Of a stretch of 64,000 bases of DNA, positions 34,134 to 41,499 are shown piece by piece. The notes beneath the pieces are model-generated. The model had not been told where the DNA came from. It saw only the letters and a program-made list of their open reading frames with translations, and did not search any database. Source of the DNA: Arthrobacter sp. MYb213 (GTDB lineage: Bacteria > Actinomycetota > Actinomycetes > Actinomycetales > Micrococcaceae); assembly GCF_002979915.1 (NCBI RefSeq), contig NZ_PCQA01000002.1:616854-680853 (forward strand). The letters are read 5' to 3'. The stretch's first letter is position 1, and the number at the start of each line of letters is the position of its first letter. Both the position numbers and the translations under genes were made by a program.

Positions 34134-35024
34134 TTACCGCATTTCGGCTCGGTCAGTCTCTGCAGAGGGTGCAATCCTTGTACGTAGCGGGCACGCTGGG
34201 ACAACAAACCAGCACAGGACCAATGCCACGGCGATTACGGAGGCCACGAGACCGAGGATGAGATTAGCTGGGGAGGGAAGTTCCTGAACGAGCACAAAGA
34301 CACCCATCACGAGCACGAAGTAGCCAAAGCCCTGACGCAGTGCGGCTTCGGGGATTCGCCCACTGAGACGGGCGCCCAGGAAAGAACCGAAGATCGCGGC
34401 GATAGTTACGGCTCCGACCAACACCCAATCCAGAGATACTGTGGTGAGGTAGCCACCAAGTCCCGCGAAAGACTTCATGGCAATAACTACCAGCGAAGTG
34501 CCAACCGCAACCGGCATCGACAAGCCGCCGAGCAACGCAAGCGCCGGGACCACAAGGAAGCCGCCACCGGCACCAACCAACCCGGTAACCAGACCCACAA
34601 CCAGCCCCTCGAAGATGACCTTGAGTACCGGGAGTTCTCCTTCGTGGGTGACGGTATGGTTCTTACGACCACGGATCATCGCCAGTGAGGTAGCGACCAT
34701 CATCAGAGCGAACGCGATCATGAGAATGGTTCCGGGGATATGCCCGCCCAATAGACCACCGCCAAAGGCCCCGGCCATGCCCGCTGCTCCGAAAAGAAGT
34801 CCGGTACGCCACTTCACACGTTTCTTGCGGGCATGGGTCACAGCGCTGACCGCTGAGGTAGCACCCACCACGAAGAGCGAGGCGGCGATGGCCTCTTTGG
34901 GGTTCATGCCTGCGACATAAGTGAGGATCGGGACGGTGAGGATGGATCCGCCTCCTCCGAGCAGCCCGAGCGAAAGCCCGATCAGCACTGAAAGTAGCAC
35001 GGTGAGTGCGAGGGTGAGGGTCAT
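34134..35024 (-). CDS. TauE/SafE (TSUP) family anion exporter
   Basis: 296 residues, about eight membrane segments. The two internal repeats show the TSUP motifs GLSLGLLGGGGSILTVPIL (TM1) and GLVGAGGGFLVVPALALLG (TM5). The family moves sulfite, thiosulfate or organosulfonates. It is the last gene of a leftward operon of rhodaneses and a persulfide-dioxygenase-like protein, so export of sulfite or thiosulfate made from persulfide is the likely job. Confidence 0.9.
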   Translation of the reverse strand: MTLTLALTVLLSVLIGLSLGLLGGGGSILTVPILTYVAGMNPKEAIAASLFVVGATSAVSAVTHARKKRVKWRTGLLFGAAGMAGAFGGGLLGGHIPGTILMIAFALMMVATSLAMIRGRKNHTVTHEGELPVLKVIFEGLVVGLVTGLVGAGGGFLVVPALALLGGLSMPVAVGTSLVVIAMKSFAGLGGYLTTVSLDWVLVGAVTIAAIFGSFLGARLSGRIPEAALRQGFGYFVLVMGVFVLVQELPSPANLILGLVASVIAVALVLCWFVVPACPLRTRIAPSAETDRAEMR

Positions 35025-35097
35025 GGGGAGAATTCCTTGCCGGTAGGGGTCAGCGTCAGCCGATGTGGGTGGAGCGGGTAATCGTCACGGCTTTTGG

Positions 35098-35394
35098 TTA
35101 GTTGATGGGCAGTCCGGCCTGCTGCCAGGCGACCATGCCGCCGCCCATGGTGTCGGCGCTGAATCCGGCAGCCGTCAGTGCGTCGGCGGCGCGGGCGCTT
35201 CGGTTGCCGCTGCGGCAGACCACGATGACTGGGCGCGCCCGGTCGATCTCGTTCAGTCGGCTGCTCAGCTCTCCCATGGGGATGTGGATCGCATTTGGGA
35301 TCATGCCGTCGGTGACTTCGAAGTCTTCGCGGACATCGAGGATCTGGTCCTTGGCACGTCGTTGGTCGGTGTCGGTGATGGTTATTTCGGGCAT
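35098..35394 (-). CDS. Single-domain rhodanese
   Basis: 98 residues, one rhodanese domain with the active-site loop VVVCRSGNRSARAA (catalytic Cys). Likely moves sulfane sulfur to or from small thiols or protein partners. Situated between the TSUP exporter and the rhodanese-membrane protein in the sulfur operon. Confidence 0.92.
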   Translation of the reverse strand: MPEITITDTDQRRAKDQILDVREDFEVTDGMIPNAIHIPMGELSSRLNEIDRARPVIVVCRSGNRSARAADALTAAGFSADTMGGGMVAWQQAGLPIN

Positions 35395-35431
35395 GGTCTG
35401 CTCCTGATAGGACGGTGCGGGTGTGGGTGGT

Positions 35432-35468
35432 TTTCGGGCCCGGAGGGGGGTTGGGTCCGGGCCCGAAA
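35432..35468 (-). promoter_or_regulatory. Intergenic stem-loop within the sulfur operon
   Basis: Perfect 13-bp stem (35432-35444 with 35456-35468), 11-nt loop, located between two co-directional rhodanese genes. No T-tract follows on the minus strand, so it may be a processing/stability element or a partial terminator. Confidence 0.6.
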
Positions 35469-35508
35469 GTCGGCTGGAAGAGCTGGTCGGGCCTGCCGTA
35501 GCGGGGTG

Positions 35509-36093
35509 TTAGGACCTTCCCACCGGTAGCTGCGCGATCACCGATTCACGGGTCGGGTCATTGCCGGTCTTGTTCCATGGCATCATGGACAAGGCCTTAC
35601 CCATGGCGCAGGTGTTGGTGGCAGCTGAGAAGGTCAAGCCAGCGCCGATCACGCCAGCGACGGTACGCAGCTGCGGGGAAAGAAATTTGCCCCCAGCCAG
35701 TCCCGCAACGACTAATGAACCGGCCACCATGCGCACCTGGCGTTCCAGGGCCCAGCGCTTTGATCCTTCGATAGTTTCCCCGCCTGCCTGATGGTAAGCG
35801 GGGACTCCGCCGTCAAGGACGTGGGCTTCGCTGAATCCAGCTGACGCGAGTTTGGTCTTGGCCTCCGTGGCCCGGACTCCGGACTGGCAGACCAGCACTA
35901 CCTTGGTGTCGAGTTTCGAAGCAAGTTCCTCGGTATGTTCAGCGAGCAACGGCAAGGGAACGTTGTAGGACCCCTTGATGTGTAGGGTTTCGAATTCGGC
36001 GGCTGAGCGCACATCAAGTACGACGATCTGGGCACCGGACGCAATCCAGTCTTTGAGTTCTTCAGGACTGGTGTTCTGAGGGTTGGTATTCAT
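35509..36093 (-). CDS. Rhodanese fused to a two-helix membrane domain (YgaP-like)
   Basis: 194 residues. N-terminal rhodanese (about 5-110) with active-site loop VLVCQSGVRATEA, then a C-terminal DUF2892-like part with two membrane helices (MVAGSLVVAGLAGGKF; VIGAGLTFSAATNTCAMG), as in YgaP. It should sit at the membrane with the rhodanese domain in the cytoplasm. Part of the CstR-controlled leftward operon by context. Confidence 0.9.
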   Translation of the reverse strand: MNTNPQNTSPEELKDWIASGAQIVVLDVRSAAEFETLHIKGSYNVPLPLLAEHTEELASKLDTKVVLVCQSGVRATEAKTKLASAGFSEAHVLDGGVPAYHQAGGETIEGSKRWALERQVRMVAGSLVVAGLAGGKFLSPQLRTVAGVIGAGLTFSAATNTCAMGKALSMMPWNKTGNDPTRESVIAQLPVGRS

Positions 36094-36130
36094 GGGTGTG
36101 CGTCTTTCTGCCGGATTTTTGCGCCCGGCC

Positions 36131-36162
36131 GGTCCCGCTTCCGAATCTGGGGAGGCGGGACC
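36131..36162 (-). promoter_or_regulatory. Second intergenic stem-loop within the sulfur operon
   Basis: 12-bp stem with one G-U pair (36131-36142 with 36151-36162), 8-nt loop, between the MBL-rhodanese gene and the YgaP-like gene; no T-tract on the minus strand. Confidence 0.5.
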
Positions 36163-36213
36163 ACGAACAATAGTTGGAATTAGTAAGGTGTCGGAGATTT
36201 GGAGGCGCAGAAC

Positions 36214-37611
36214 CTAGACGTTCTGCGTTTGCTTCCAGTCAGCCCAGCCTGCATAGCTGCCCTCTAGTTCAACGACGTCGAACCCTGCCCGGCGCAGAGC
36301 CGAAGCCGCCACCGAGTTACGGACTCCCGACTGGCAGTAACTCACGATCACCCCGTCCTTCGGTAGCTTTTCGGTGTGCCACAACACGCGCCCTGCATTG
36401 AGTTGCTCGGAGCCCGGGATGTGCCCGGCGGTGTGTTCGGATTTATTGCGCACATCCAGAACCAGGGCAGCATCGAACCCGGCCAGACCGGCGGGTGCCA
36501 AAGTCTTAGGAATGTAGACCGGCAGACCGTCAAAGGACGTGATGTATCCAGCGACATTATCGATGCCCACGCGGATGAGGTGGTCCCACATCTCGGTGGC
36601 GGTTTCGCTGCTCGGTGCCAACAGCACCAGCGGGCGGTGGTCGGTTTCCGGGTCCACGGCCCAACCGCCGTAGCTTGCCGCCTTATTGCCCGCCGGAATA
36701 TTCAAGGCGCCGGTCACGGTGCCGGCCTGCACCTGACTGTGGTGCCGGGTATCGACGACACCGAATTTGTCGGCGGCCAGGGCCACAGCGACGTCGTTTG
36801 TTGCCAGCTCGGTCAATGGTGTGCGTTCGCCCAGGATCGCTGGTCCCTGGCGGTTTTGGCGCTTCATGCGGCCGAAGTAGGCGTGGGCGTCTGGCTGGCC
36901 GTCGAGCAGTGCCTCGACGAATCCGGCTTCGTCGTCGGCGGCCAAGTAGGGGCCCCACCAGGCGAAGTTGCGTTCGTAACCGACGGTGGAAGAGGGGATT
37001 GACCCTAGCGCCTTACCGCAGGCACTGCCGGCTCCGTGGCCCGGGTAGACCTGAATGTAGTCCGGCAAGGTCAGAAACTTCTCCTTGAGGGAAACGAACA
37101 GGTCGTGGGCTCCAGCAAAACGGGTGTCGATGCCACCGGCGGCCTCGTCGAGCAGGTCCGGGCGGCCCAAGTCTCCGGAGAACACGAAGTCCCCGGAGAG
37201 TAGAAAGCCCGGCTTGTCGCTGAAGGCGCCATCGGTGACCAAGAAGGACAGATGCTCGGGGGTGTGCCCCGGGGTATGCAGGGCCTTGATGCTGATATTT
37301 CCCAGCGTAATGGCGTCCTGATCGAAGAGGCGTTCGCCTTCGAATTCGTACTGCCAGTCTTCTCCGCCTTCGCCCGAAACGTAAATGGTTGCATCGGTGG
37401 CGGCGGCTAGTTCCCGAGTGCCTGAGAGATAGTCGGCGTGGATGTGAGTCTCGGTAACGGCCACGATTTTCATACCGTTTTTCGCCGCAAGGTCTTGGTA
37501 TACCTGAATGTCGCGGCGGGCGTCGACCACTACGGCTTCTCCCTTGGCTTGGCAGCCAATGAAGTAGCTGGCCTGGGCGAGGTCCTCGTCATAAATGCGT
37601 TCGAGAAGCAT
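36214..37611 (-). CDS. MBL-fold persulfide dioxygenase-like protein with rhodanese domains (CstB/ETHE1-like)
   Basis: 465 residues. Residues 1-245 are a metallo-beta-lactamase fold with metal ligands His56, His58, Asp60 (ETHIHADYLSG), HTPGHTPEHLSF and SGDFVFSGDLGRPDL. The position after Asp60 is Tyr rather than the His of the classic HxHxDH; I believe aromatic residues there are common in this branch, which binds one iron. Residues 260-350 look like an inactive rhodanese (no Cys), and 370-462 a full rhodanese with YCQSGVRNSV. Oxidises persulfides to sulfite/thiosulfate by analogy with CstB. First gene of the leftward operon, starting just after the CstR operator region. Confidence 0.9.
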   Translation of the reverse strand: MLLERIYDEDLAQASYFIGCQAKGEAVVVDARRDIQVYQDLAAKNGMKIVAVTETHIHADYLSGTRELAAATDATIYVSGEGGEDWQYEFEGERLFDQDAITLGNISIKALHTPGHTPEHLSFLVTDGAFSDKPGFLLSGDFVFSGDLGRPDLLDEAAGGIDTRFAGAHDLFVSLKEKFLTLPDYIQVYPGHGAGSACGKALGSIPSSTVGYERNFAWWGPYLAADDEAGFVEALLDGQPDAHAYFGRMKRQNRQGPAILGERTPLTELATNDVAVALAADKFGVVDTRHHSQVQAGTVTGALNIPAGNKAASYGGWAVDPETDHRPLVLLAPSSETATEMWDHLIRVGIDNVAGYITSFDGLPVYIPKTLAPAGLAGFDAALVLDVRNKSEHTAGHIPGSEQLNAGRVLWHTEKLPKDGVIVSYCQSGVRNSVAASALRRAGFDVVELEGSYAGWADWKQTQNV

Positions 37612-37643
37612 GCTCTATCCTTTGTTTGCGTGAACGTCCCCAA

Positions 37644-37659
37644 ATACCCCTAGGGGTAT
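37644..37659. promoter_or_regulatory. CstR/CsoR operator, site A
   Basis: ATACCCCTAGGGGTAT, a perfect 16-bp palindrome, lying between the leftward promoter and the start of the MBL-rhodanese gene. Confidence 0.88.
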
Positions 37660-37673
37660 GAGGTTTAGATACG

Positions 37674-37702
37674 ACAATAATACCCCTAGGGGTATGTGTC
37701 AA
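37674..37702 (-). promoter_or_regulatory. Leftward sulfur-operon promoter with operator site B in its spacer
   Basis: On the minus strand TTGACA (37702-37697) and TATTGT (37679-37674) are separated by exactly 17 bp, and those 17 bp contain the complete palindrome ATACCCCTAGGGGTAT (37680-37695). A regulator bound there would block RNA polymerase directly. Confidence 0.88.
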
Positions 37703-37891
37703 ATCTTTTTTCAGTCACTCTTTGAGCGGCAGGGGCCGCAGGAGACCGCGCTCGGACTGCCATCAGTAGTGCTTATCTACGCCTCGCTCGAAGCGGGCAA
37801 GGTTATCGACGGTGCTCAGAAAGGCCGCTCGCACGCGTGCGCTGGACATACCCCGCAGGGTATTACGATTCATTACCTTCGCGGCGCCCAT

Positions 37892-37907
37892 AAACCCCTA
37901 GGGGTAT
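37892..37907. promoter_or_regulatory. CstR/CsoR operator, site C (autoregulation)
   Basis: AAACCCCTAGGGGTAT, one mismatch from the other two sites, 37 bp upstream of the regulator start and overlapping a possible -10 (TACAAT, 37907-37912). The 195 bp between sites B and C show no convincing gene. Confidence 0.82.
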
Positions 37908-37943
37908 ACAATGATTGGAACTAACAGCCAGAAAGGACCCACC

Positions 37944-38201
37944 ATGAAACTTGAAGTGGACACCATGAAACCCGCCATCAACAGACTCAAACGAGCTCAA
38001 GGCCAGTTGAACGCGGTGATTCGCATGCTGGAGGAAGGCAGTGACTGCCGCGCGGTTGTTACCCAACTTTCCGCTGCGTCCAAGGCCATTGACCGCGCAG
38101 GGTTTTCAATCATTGCCACCGGGCTAGAAGAATGCCTGAAGAGCGAGGACCCCACGGCCGACCGCGCCGATATGGAAAAGCTCTTCCTCTCTTTGGCTTA
38201 A
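37944..38201 (+). CDS. cstR: CstR-type persulfide-sensing repressor (CsoR family)
   Basis: 85 residues, all-helical CsoR/FrmR family. Cys35 (GSDCRAVV) and Cys64 (LEECLK) are present, but the His of copper-binding CsoR is replaced (GLEEC), the pattern of CstR, which senses persulfide or polysulfide by linking its two Cys. The ATG at 37944 has GAAAGGA upstream. Context (rhodaneses, persulfide dioxygenase-like protein, TSUP exporter) and the three GC-centred palindromes fit this role. Confidence 0.88.
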   Translation: MKLEVDTMKPAINRLKRAQGQLNAVIRMLEEGSDCRAVVTQLSAASKAIDRAGFSIIATGLEECLKSEDPTADRADMEKLFLSLA

Positions 38202-38287
38202 TCCACGGCCAGCTCGCGGTCGCGCCCACGTTGGCTCGCACCTACGCAGCATCTCGTAAATGAGTCACTCTCAACGAAGGGCATCGA

Positions 38288-38635
38288 ATGAGCCACCATC
38301 TTCTACTACACCTCGCCGGCCCTGAGGAATCCTCGTTCCCAGACCTCGCAACAGCCGCACGAATTGCACGCAATGCCCGTGCCGAACTACCGGTTTACAC
38401 TATCGAGATCGTCGTCCAGGGACCGAAGGTGAAAAGCCTATTAAATGATGGCGATTCTGCCCCAATAGTGACTTCCCTATTAGAAGCAGGATTCATCATT
38501 AGCGCTTGCGCCAACAGCCTTCGATCAACTGGCATCGAGCGCAAACAACTCATTGAGGGCGTACTCATTGTCAGCGCCGCGGTAGCCCACCTAGCCAAGA
38601 AGCAAATCGAAGGCGCCGCATATATACGCCTATAA
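38288..38635 (+). CDS. DsrE-like sulfur-relay family protein
   Basis: 115 residues. The pattern IEIVVQGPKVKSLL, then FIISACANSLRSTGIERKQL and VSAAVAHLAKKQIEGAAYI matches the DsrE/DsrF-like family; the Cys in ACANSL is the probable persulfide carrier. It follows cstR by 86 bp, so it should be in the same regulon. Confidence 0.82.
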   Translation: MSHHLLLHLAGPEESSFPDLATAARIARNARAELPVYTIEIVVQGPKVKSLLNDGDSAPIVTSLLEAGFIISACANSLRSTGIERKQLIEGVLIVSAAVAHLAKKQIEGAAYIRL

Positions 38636-39060
38636 CCGATTCGGAAAAGGCCAGACGAACCAGACGACGGACGCACCTTGCAGACGGAAAATGGGAGCGA
38701 GAAAGAGCCCTCGACGTCTTTTCATGCGCATCATATGGTTCCCAGCACGCAACGCGGTCGTCATCGACCGCACGCTGGCCAATCTCGAAACCCACATGAC
38801 CACTCGGATCTAAGCCGTCACTTTAGGTCGATACTGGTGGCTTCCAGACATGGAGTGGACCGTCTGATTGTCCGCCAGTACCCAAGGTAAGTGGGGCGTT
38901 CTTTAGCGGCGAGGGCACGCCGGGCCTCGGCTAAATCGGCGCTGGCCTGTAAGTCTCTCTGACGTGGGACCACTAGCTCTGGCCTTGCTCTTGGCACCAT
39001 TGTTTCCAATGGCATGACTTACTATCCCTATGAATCTATTCCTGCACAGAAGGGTGTTCC
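38636..39060. other. Gene-poor stretch
   Basis: About 425 bp. The only sizeable frames (38678-38890 plus, 38818-39015 minus) lack a convincing ribosome site and any recognisable family. No IS ends, tRNA or strong hairpins seen. Possibly a decayed gene. Confidence 0.4.
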
Positions 39061-39522
39061 ATGCCGTCTCTCAGCAACATCCTGACAAAACTCAAGAGTC
39101 ACCTTGGGTCCAAGTTCTCAGATGAACCGATGGTCTACGTTGTTTACGGTAAACTACCCAGCCCGTTTCCGGATTTAGAATTCATAGAGCCAATAATTGC
39201 GGTTGCGGCCAGTGAGCAGGAATGCTTTGCGATTCAGGAAAAGTATCCAGAGACTGAAGTTAGTTGGGAAGCCCGAAAGGTTGAGGGTGCTGCAGGCAGC
39301 GGTAGCGCAGGAGGCAGCGTTCTGTATCTCGCCCACACCACTTTGTTACCGTACGACGAGGACACCATTGGGAATCCAGTCTTCGGAATCATGGAGTCGC
39401 CGCGGCCCACTGCCCTATATTGCAGTCGAGCTACTGCTGAACTAGAAGCGCCGGATCAATATCTGCACATAGTCAATATCGGTGACGTAAACCTTCGCGG
39501 CGTCGGAGAGCTTTTGGAATAA
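39061..39522 (+). CDS. Hypothetical protein
   Basis: 153 residues, soluble, slightly acidic. The start has GAAGGGTGT shortly upstream. It contains a Gly/Ser-rich linker (EGAAGSGSAGGS) in the middle separating two short alpha/beta-like halves (VYVVYGKLPSPFPDLEF; YLHIVNIGDVNLRGVGELLE). I recognise no family and its neighbours (sulfur locus, putA scar) give no clue. Confidence 0.6.
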   Translation: MPSLSNILTKLKSHLGSKFSDEPMVYVVYGKLPSPFPDLEFIEPIIAVAASEQECFAIQEKYPETEVSWEARKVEGAAGSGSAGGSVLYLAHTTLLPYDEDTIGNPVFGIMESPRPTALYCSRATAELEAPDQYLHIVNIGDVNLRGVGELLE

Positions 39523-39674
39523 GCATTCGTCATCTTTAGCCTATATCTGACCTGCCAGACCCGAAGAAGTTCGCACCCAAAGCCATAGTCACGCGCTACG
39601 TTGCAGGCGATGAAACCGGTTCAGATGCCACTTTGACCTGCTCTACGTTGTCTCAATTACCCATCGTTAAAGCC

Positions 39675-39720
39675 CCGTGGGCCGGTCCGACTTCAATAAG
39701 AGGTGCAGACCGGCCCACGG
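39675..39720 (-). terminator. Terminator downstream of the truncated putA copy (probably the original putA terminator)
   Basis: Perfect 13-bp stem CCGTGGGCCGGTC/GACCGGCCCACGG (39675-39687 with 39708-39720), 20-nt loop, followed on the minus strand by GGGCTTT. It lies 27 bp beyond the stop of the putA fragment and has no other gene to serve. Confidence 0.75.
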
Positions 39721-39746
39721 TCTATGCGTTACAAACTAGCGGGTGA

Positions 39747-39983
39747 TTAGATCAATTCATCAGTGAGGTGATTCGGTGTACCGAAGCGGTGCGCGGTAAT
39801 CGACACAGCCTGCTCGTGCAGGAATGGCAACATTTCCACGCGTCCGGCACCGGTGACCGACGAGGCGTAGATGGCGACATCCGGCTTACCATTGGTAGCC
39901 TCGGCCAGAGCCTTCACCGAACCACCGATCAAATGGATTCGTGATGAAGAATTCGGTCCGGTCTTCGCAGCTAGGCGAGCAGC
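39747..39983 (-). pseudogene. 3'-terminal fragment of putA
   Basis: 79 codons (with stop) matching the last 79 codons of the intact putA at 45354-45590 without indels; 12 of 236 bases differ, giving about 95% identity. The frame is open but ends upstream at an in-frame TAG just past the homology boundary (39983/39984), and no start exists. It is a leftover of a recombination that placed the 39984-45354 cassette behind putA. Confidence 0.9.
39748..39983. repeat. Direct repeat, left copy of the putA 3' end
   Basis: 236-bp direct repeat partner of 45355-45590, same orientation, about 95% identical, no indels. Together they bracket a 5.4-kb cassette. Confidence 0.9.
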
Positions 39984-40026
39984 ATTGTCAAACCTCTATT
40001 GGATCCCGTAGGCCCAATGGCAAACT

Positions 40027-41499
40027 CTATGCTTTGATGGCTCCCACCGCATCAGTCATCACTGCCCGTTCTCTGAATGCAATGACCTGTTCCAGCGCAG
40101 CGGCAACACCAAAGGTGGTAGTTTCATCCCAACTTTGACCAACGACCTGCATTCCCACAGGTACGTTATCGGCGCCTACTCCGCATGGAAGGCTAAACAC
40201 AGGCCGCTGATTAGCGACGTTGAAAGGACTGGTCATATGTCCTTCCCAATAATGGGTCAGTTTCCGGCTACCCACTTGCAACCCATCGAGATAGTCGCCG
40301 TCTGCAAGCAACCAGTCCATCGCGTTAGTCGGGCACAACAGCACGTCCACATCCGTGGTCGCTTCGGTTAGTTGTGCGTTCATGATCGCGTCCAACTGCA
40401 GCGATTCGATGAGCGAGACCGTTTCAGCCTGGTCCAAGGCATCTTTCATGAATTGGTCCGTATACGCCGCTCGTGGTTCGGAGGAGTCTCCAATAATTTC
40501 GGCCATCGCCGGAGCGAGAATATGTCCGAAGTGGGCGAAAGTCGTCTTACGAACTTGCTCCGTGGTCCACGGAATCTTGATCTCGCGGATATCGGCACCG
40601 GCGGCACGGAATTTGTTAATTGCGTTTCCTATACAACGCATCACCTCGCTGGTGACCGGGTAGTCTCCCAAGTCAAAACTGACACCGATACGTAATTGCG
40701 CAAGTTGCTTTTCCTCGCGGAACAACGCTGTACCGGTTTCACCCCACGAGTTCGTGTCCGCGGGATGCTTGCCGCTGATGATCGAGGACATAAGCGCAAC
40801 ATCGGCAACCGTTCGTCCCATAGGTCCGTCGCCACGGTACCAGTCCACAGATAAGTAACCTGCGCCGGGAATTCGGCCATAGGGTGCTTTATACCCCACA
40901 TTTCCGGTGAAGGCTGCCGGGATGCGTGTTGAACCGGCGATATCCGACGCCGTCGCTAGGGTGCAAAATCCGGCTGCCAAGGCTGCACCTGCCCCGCCTG
41001 AAGAGCCACCGGGAGACATTTGCAGGTTCCACGGATTCCGAGTGGTTCCCCACATTGGTGAATGCGTTACCGTTGCACAACTAAATTCGGGACTCGTCGT
41101 CCGAGCGTGGATGATCGCTCCAGCCGCACGCAGCCTGGCTACGATTGGATGGTCCGACTCGGCGATCTTTCCGCTCAGTGCGCGAAGCCCCTGGGAATGT
41201 GTTTTCCCCGCCAACGCGTGCTTTTCCTTCGTTGCAACGGTGATTCCGAGCAAATCTGGAAGCACTCGCTTGCTACTGCGCCTGTGGCGGGCATATTCAT
41301 CGCTGGCCGCGCTGGCCGCGGTACGCGCTTGCTCATGCATAACCTCGGTGAGGGCATTCACGCCCGTTCCTTCGCCATAGTTATATATTTCGATCCTGCT
41401 AAGTTGAGCTTCTAGGACATCTCTGGGTGAAAGCTCCCCCTCGATGAACGACTGTCGCTGGTGTAGTGCAGAAAGAAAGGCGATGTCTTCGGCATTCAT
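40027..41499 (-). CDS. Amidase (amidase-signature family)
   Basis: 490 residues from the ATG at 41499, which overlaps the M20 gene by 4 bp (ATGA); a longer frame to 41577 would run into that gene. The Lys-cisSer-Ser triad is clear: Lys91 (ITVATKEKHALAG), Ser166 (SPGGSSGGAGAALA) and Ser190 (ASDIAGSTRIPAA). It hydrolyses an amide or a carbamoylated compound in the cytoplasm. As last gene of a LysR-MHS-M20-amidase operon it probably completes breakdown of an imported amide or ureide. Confidence 0.92.
   Translation of the reverse strand: MNAEDIAFLSALHQRQSFIEGELSPRDVLEAQLSRIEIYNYGEGTGVNALTEVMHEQARTAASAASDEYARHRRSSKRVLPDLLGITVATKEKHALAGKTHSQGLRALSGKIAESDHPIVARLRAAGAIIHARTTSPEFSCATVTHSPMWGTTRNPWNLQMSPGGSSGGAGAALAAGFCTLATASDIAGSTRIPAAFTGNVGYKAPYGRIPGAGYLSVDWYRGDGPMGRTVADVALMSSIISGKHPADTNSWGETGTALFREEKQLAQLRIGVSFDLGDYPVTSEVMRCIGNAINKFRAAGADIREIKIPWTTEQVRKTTFAHFGHILAPAMAEIIGDSSEPRAAYTDQFMKDALDQAETVSLIESLQLDAIMNAQLTEATTDVDVLLCPTNAMDWLLADGDYLDGLQVGSRKLTHYWEGHMTSPFNVANQRPVFSLPCGVGADNVPVGMQVVGQSWDETTTFGVAAALEQVIAFRERAVMTDAVGAIKA

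Noticed and set aside
36214-37611. Glyoxalase II
   Set aside because: Two C-terminal rhodanese domains, CstR operators and rhodanese neighbours point to persulfide oxidation.
37763-37849. 28-codon minus-strand frame between the CstR sites
   Set aside because: Very short, start codon without proper ribosome-site spacing, no recognisable family.
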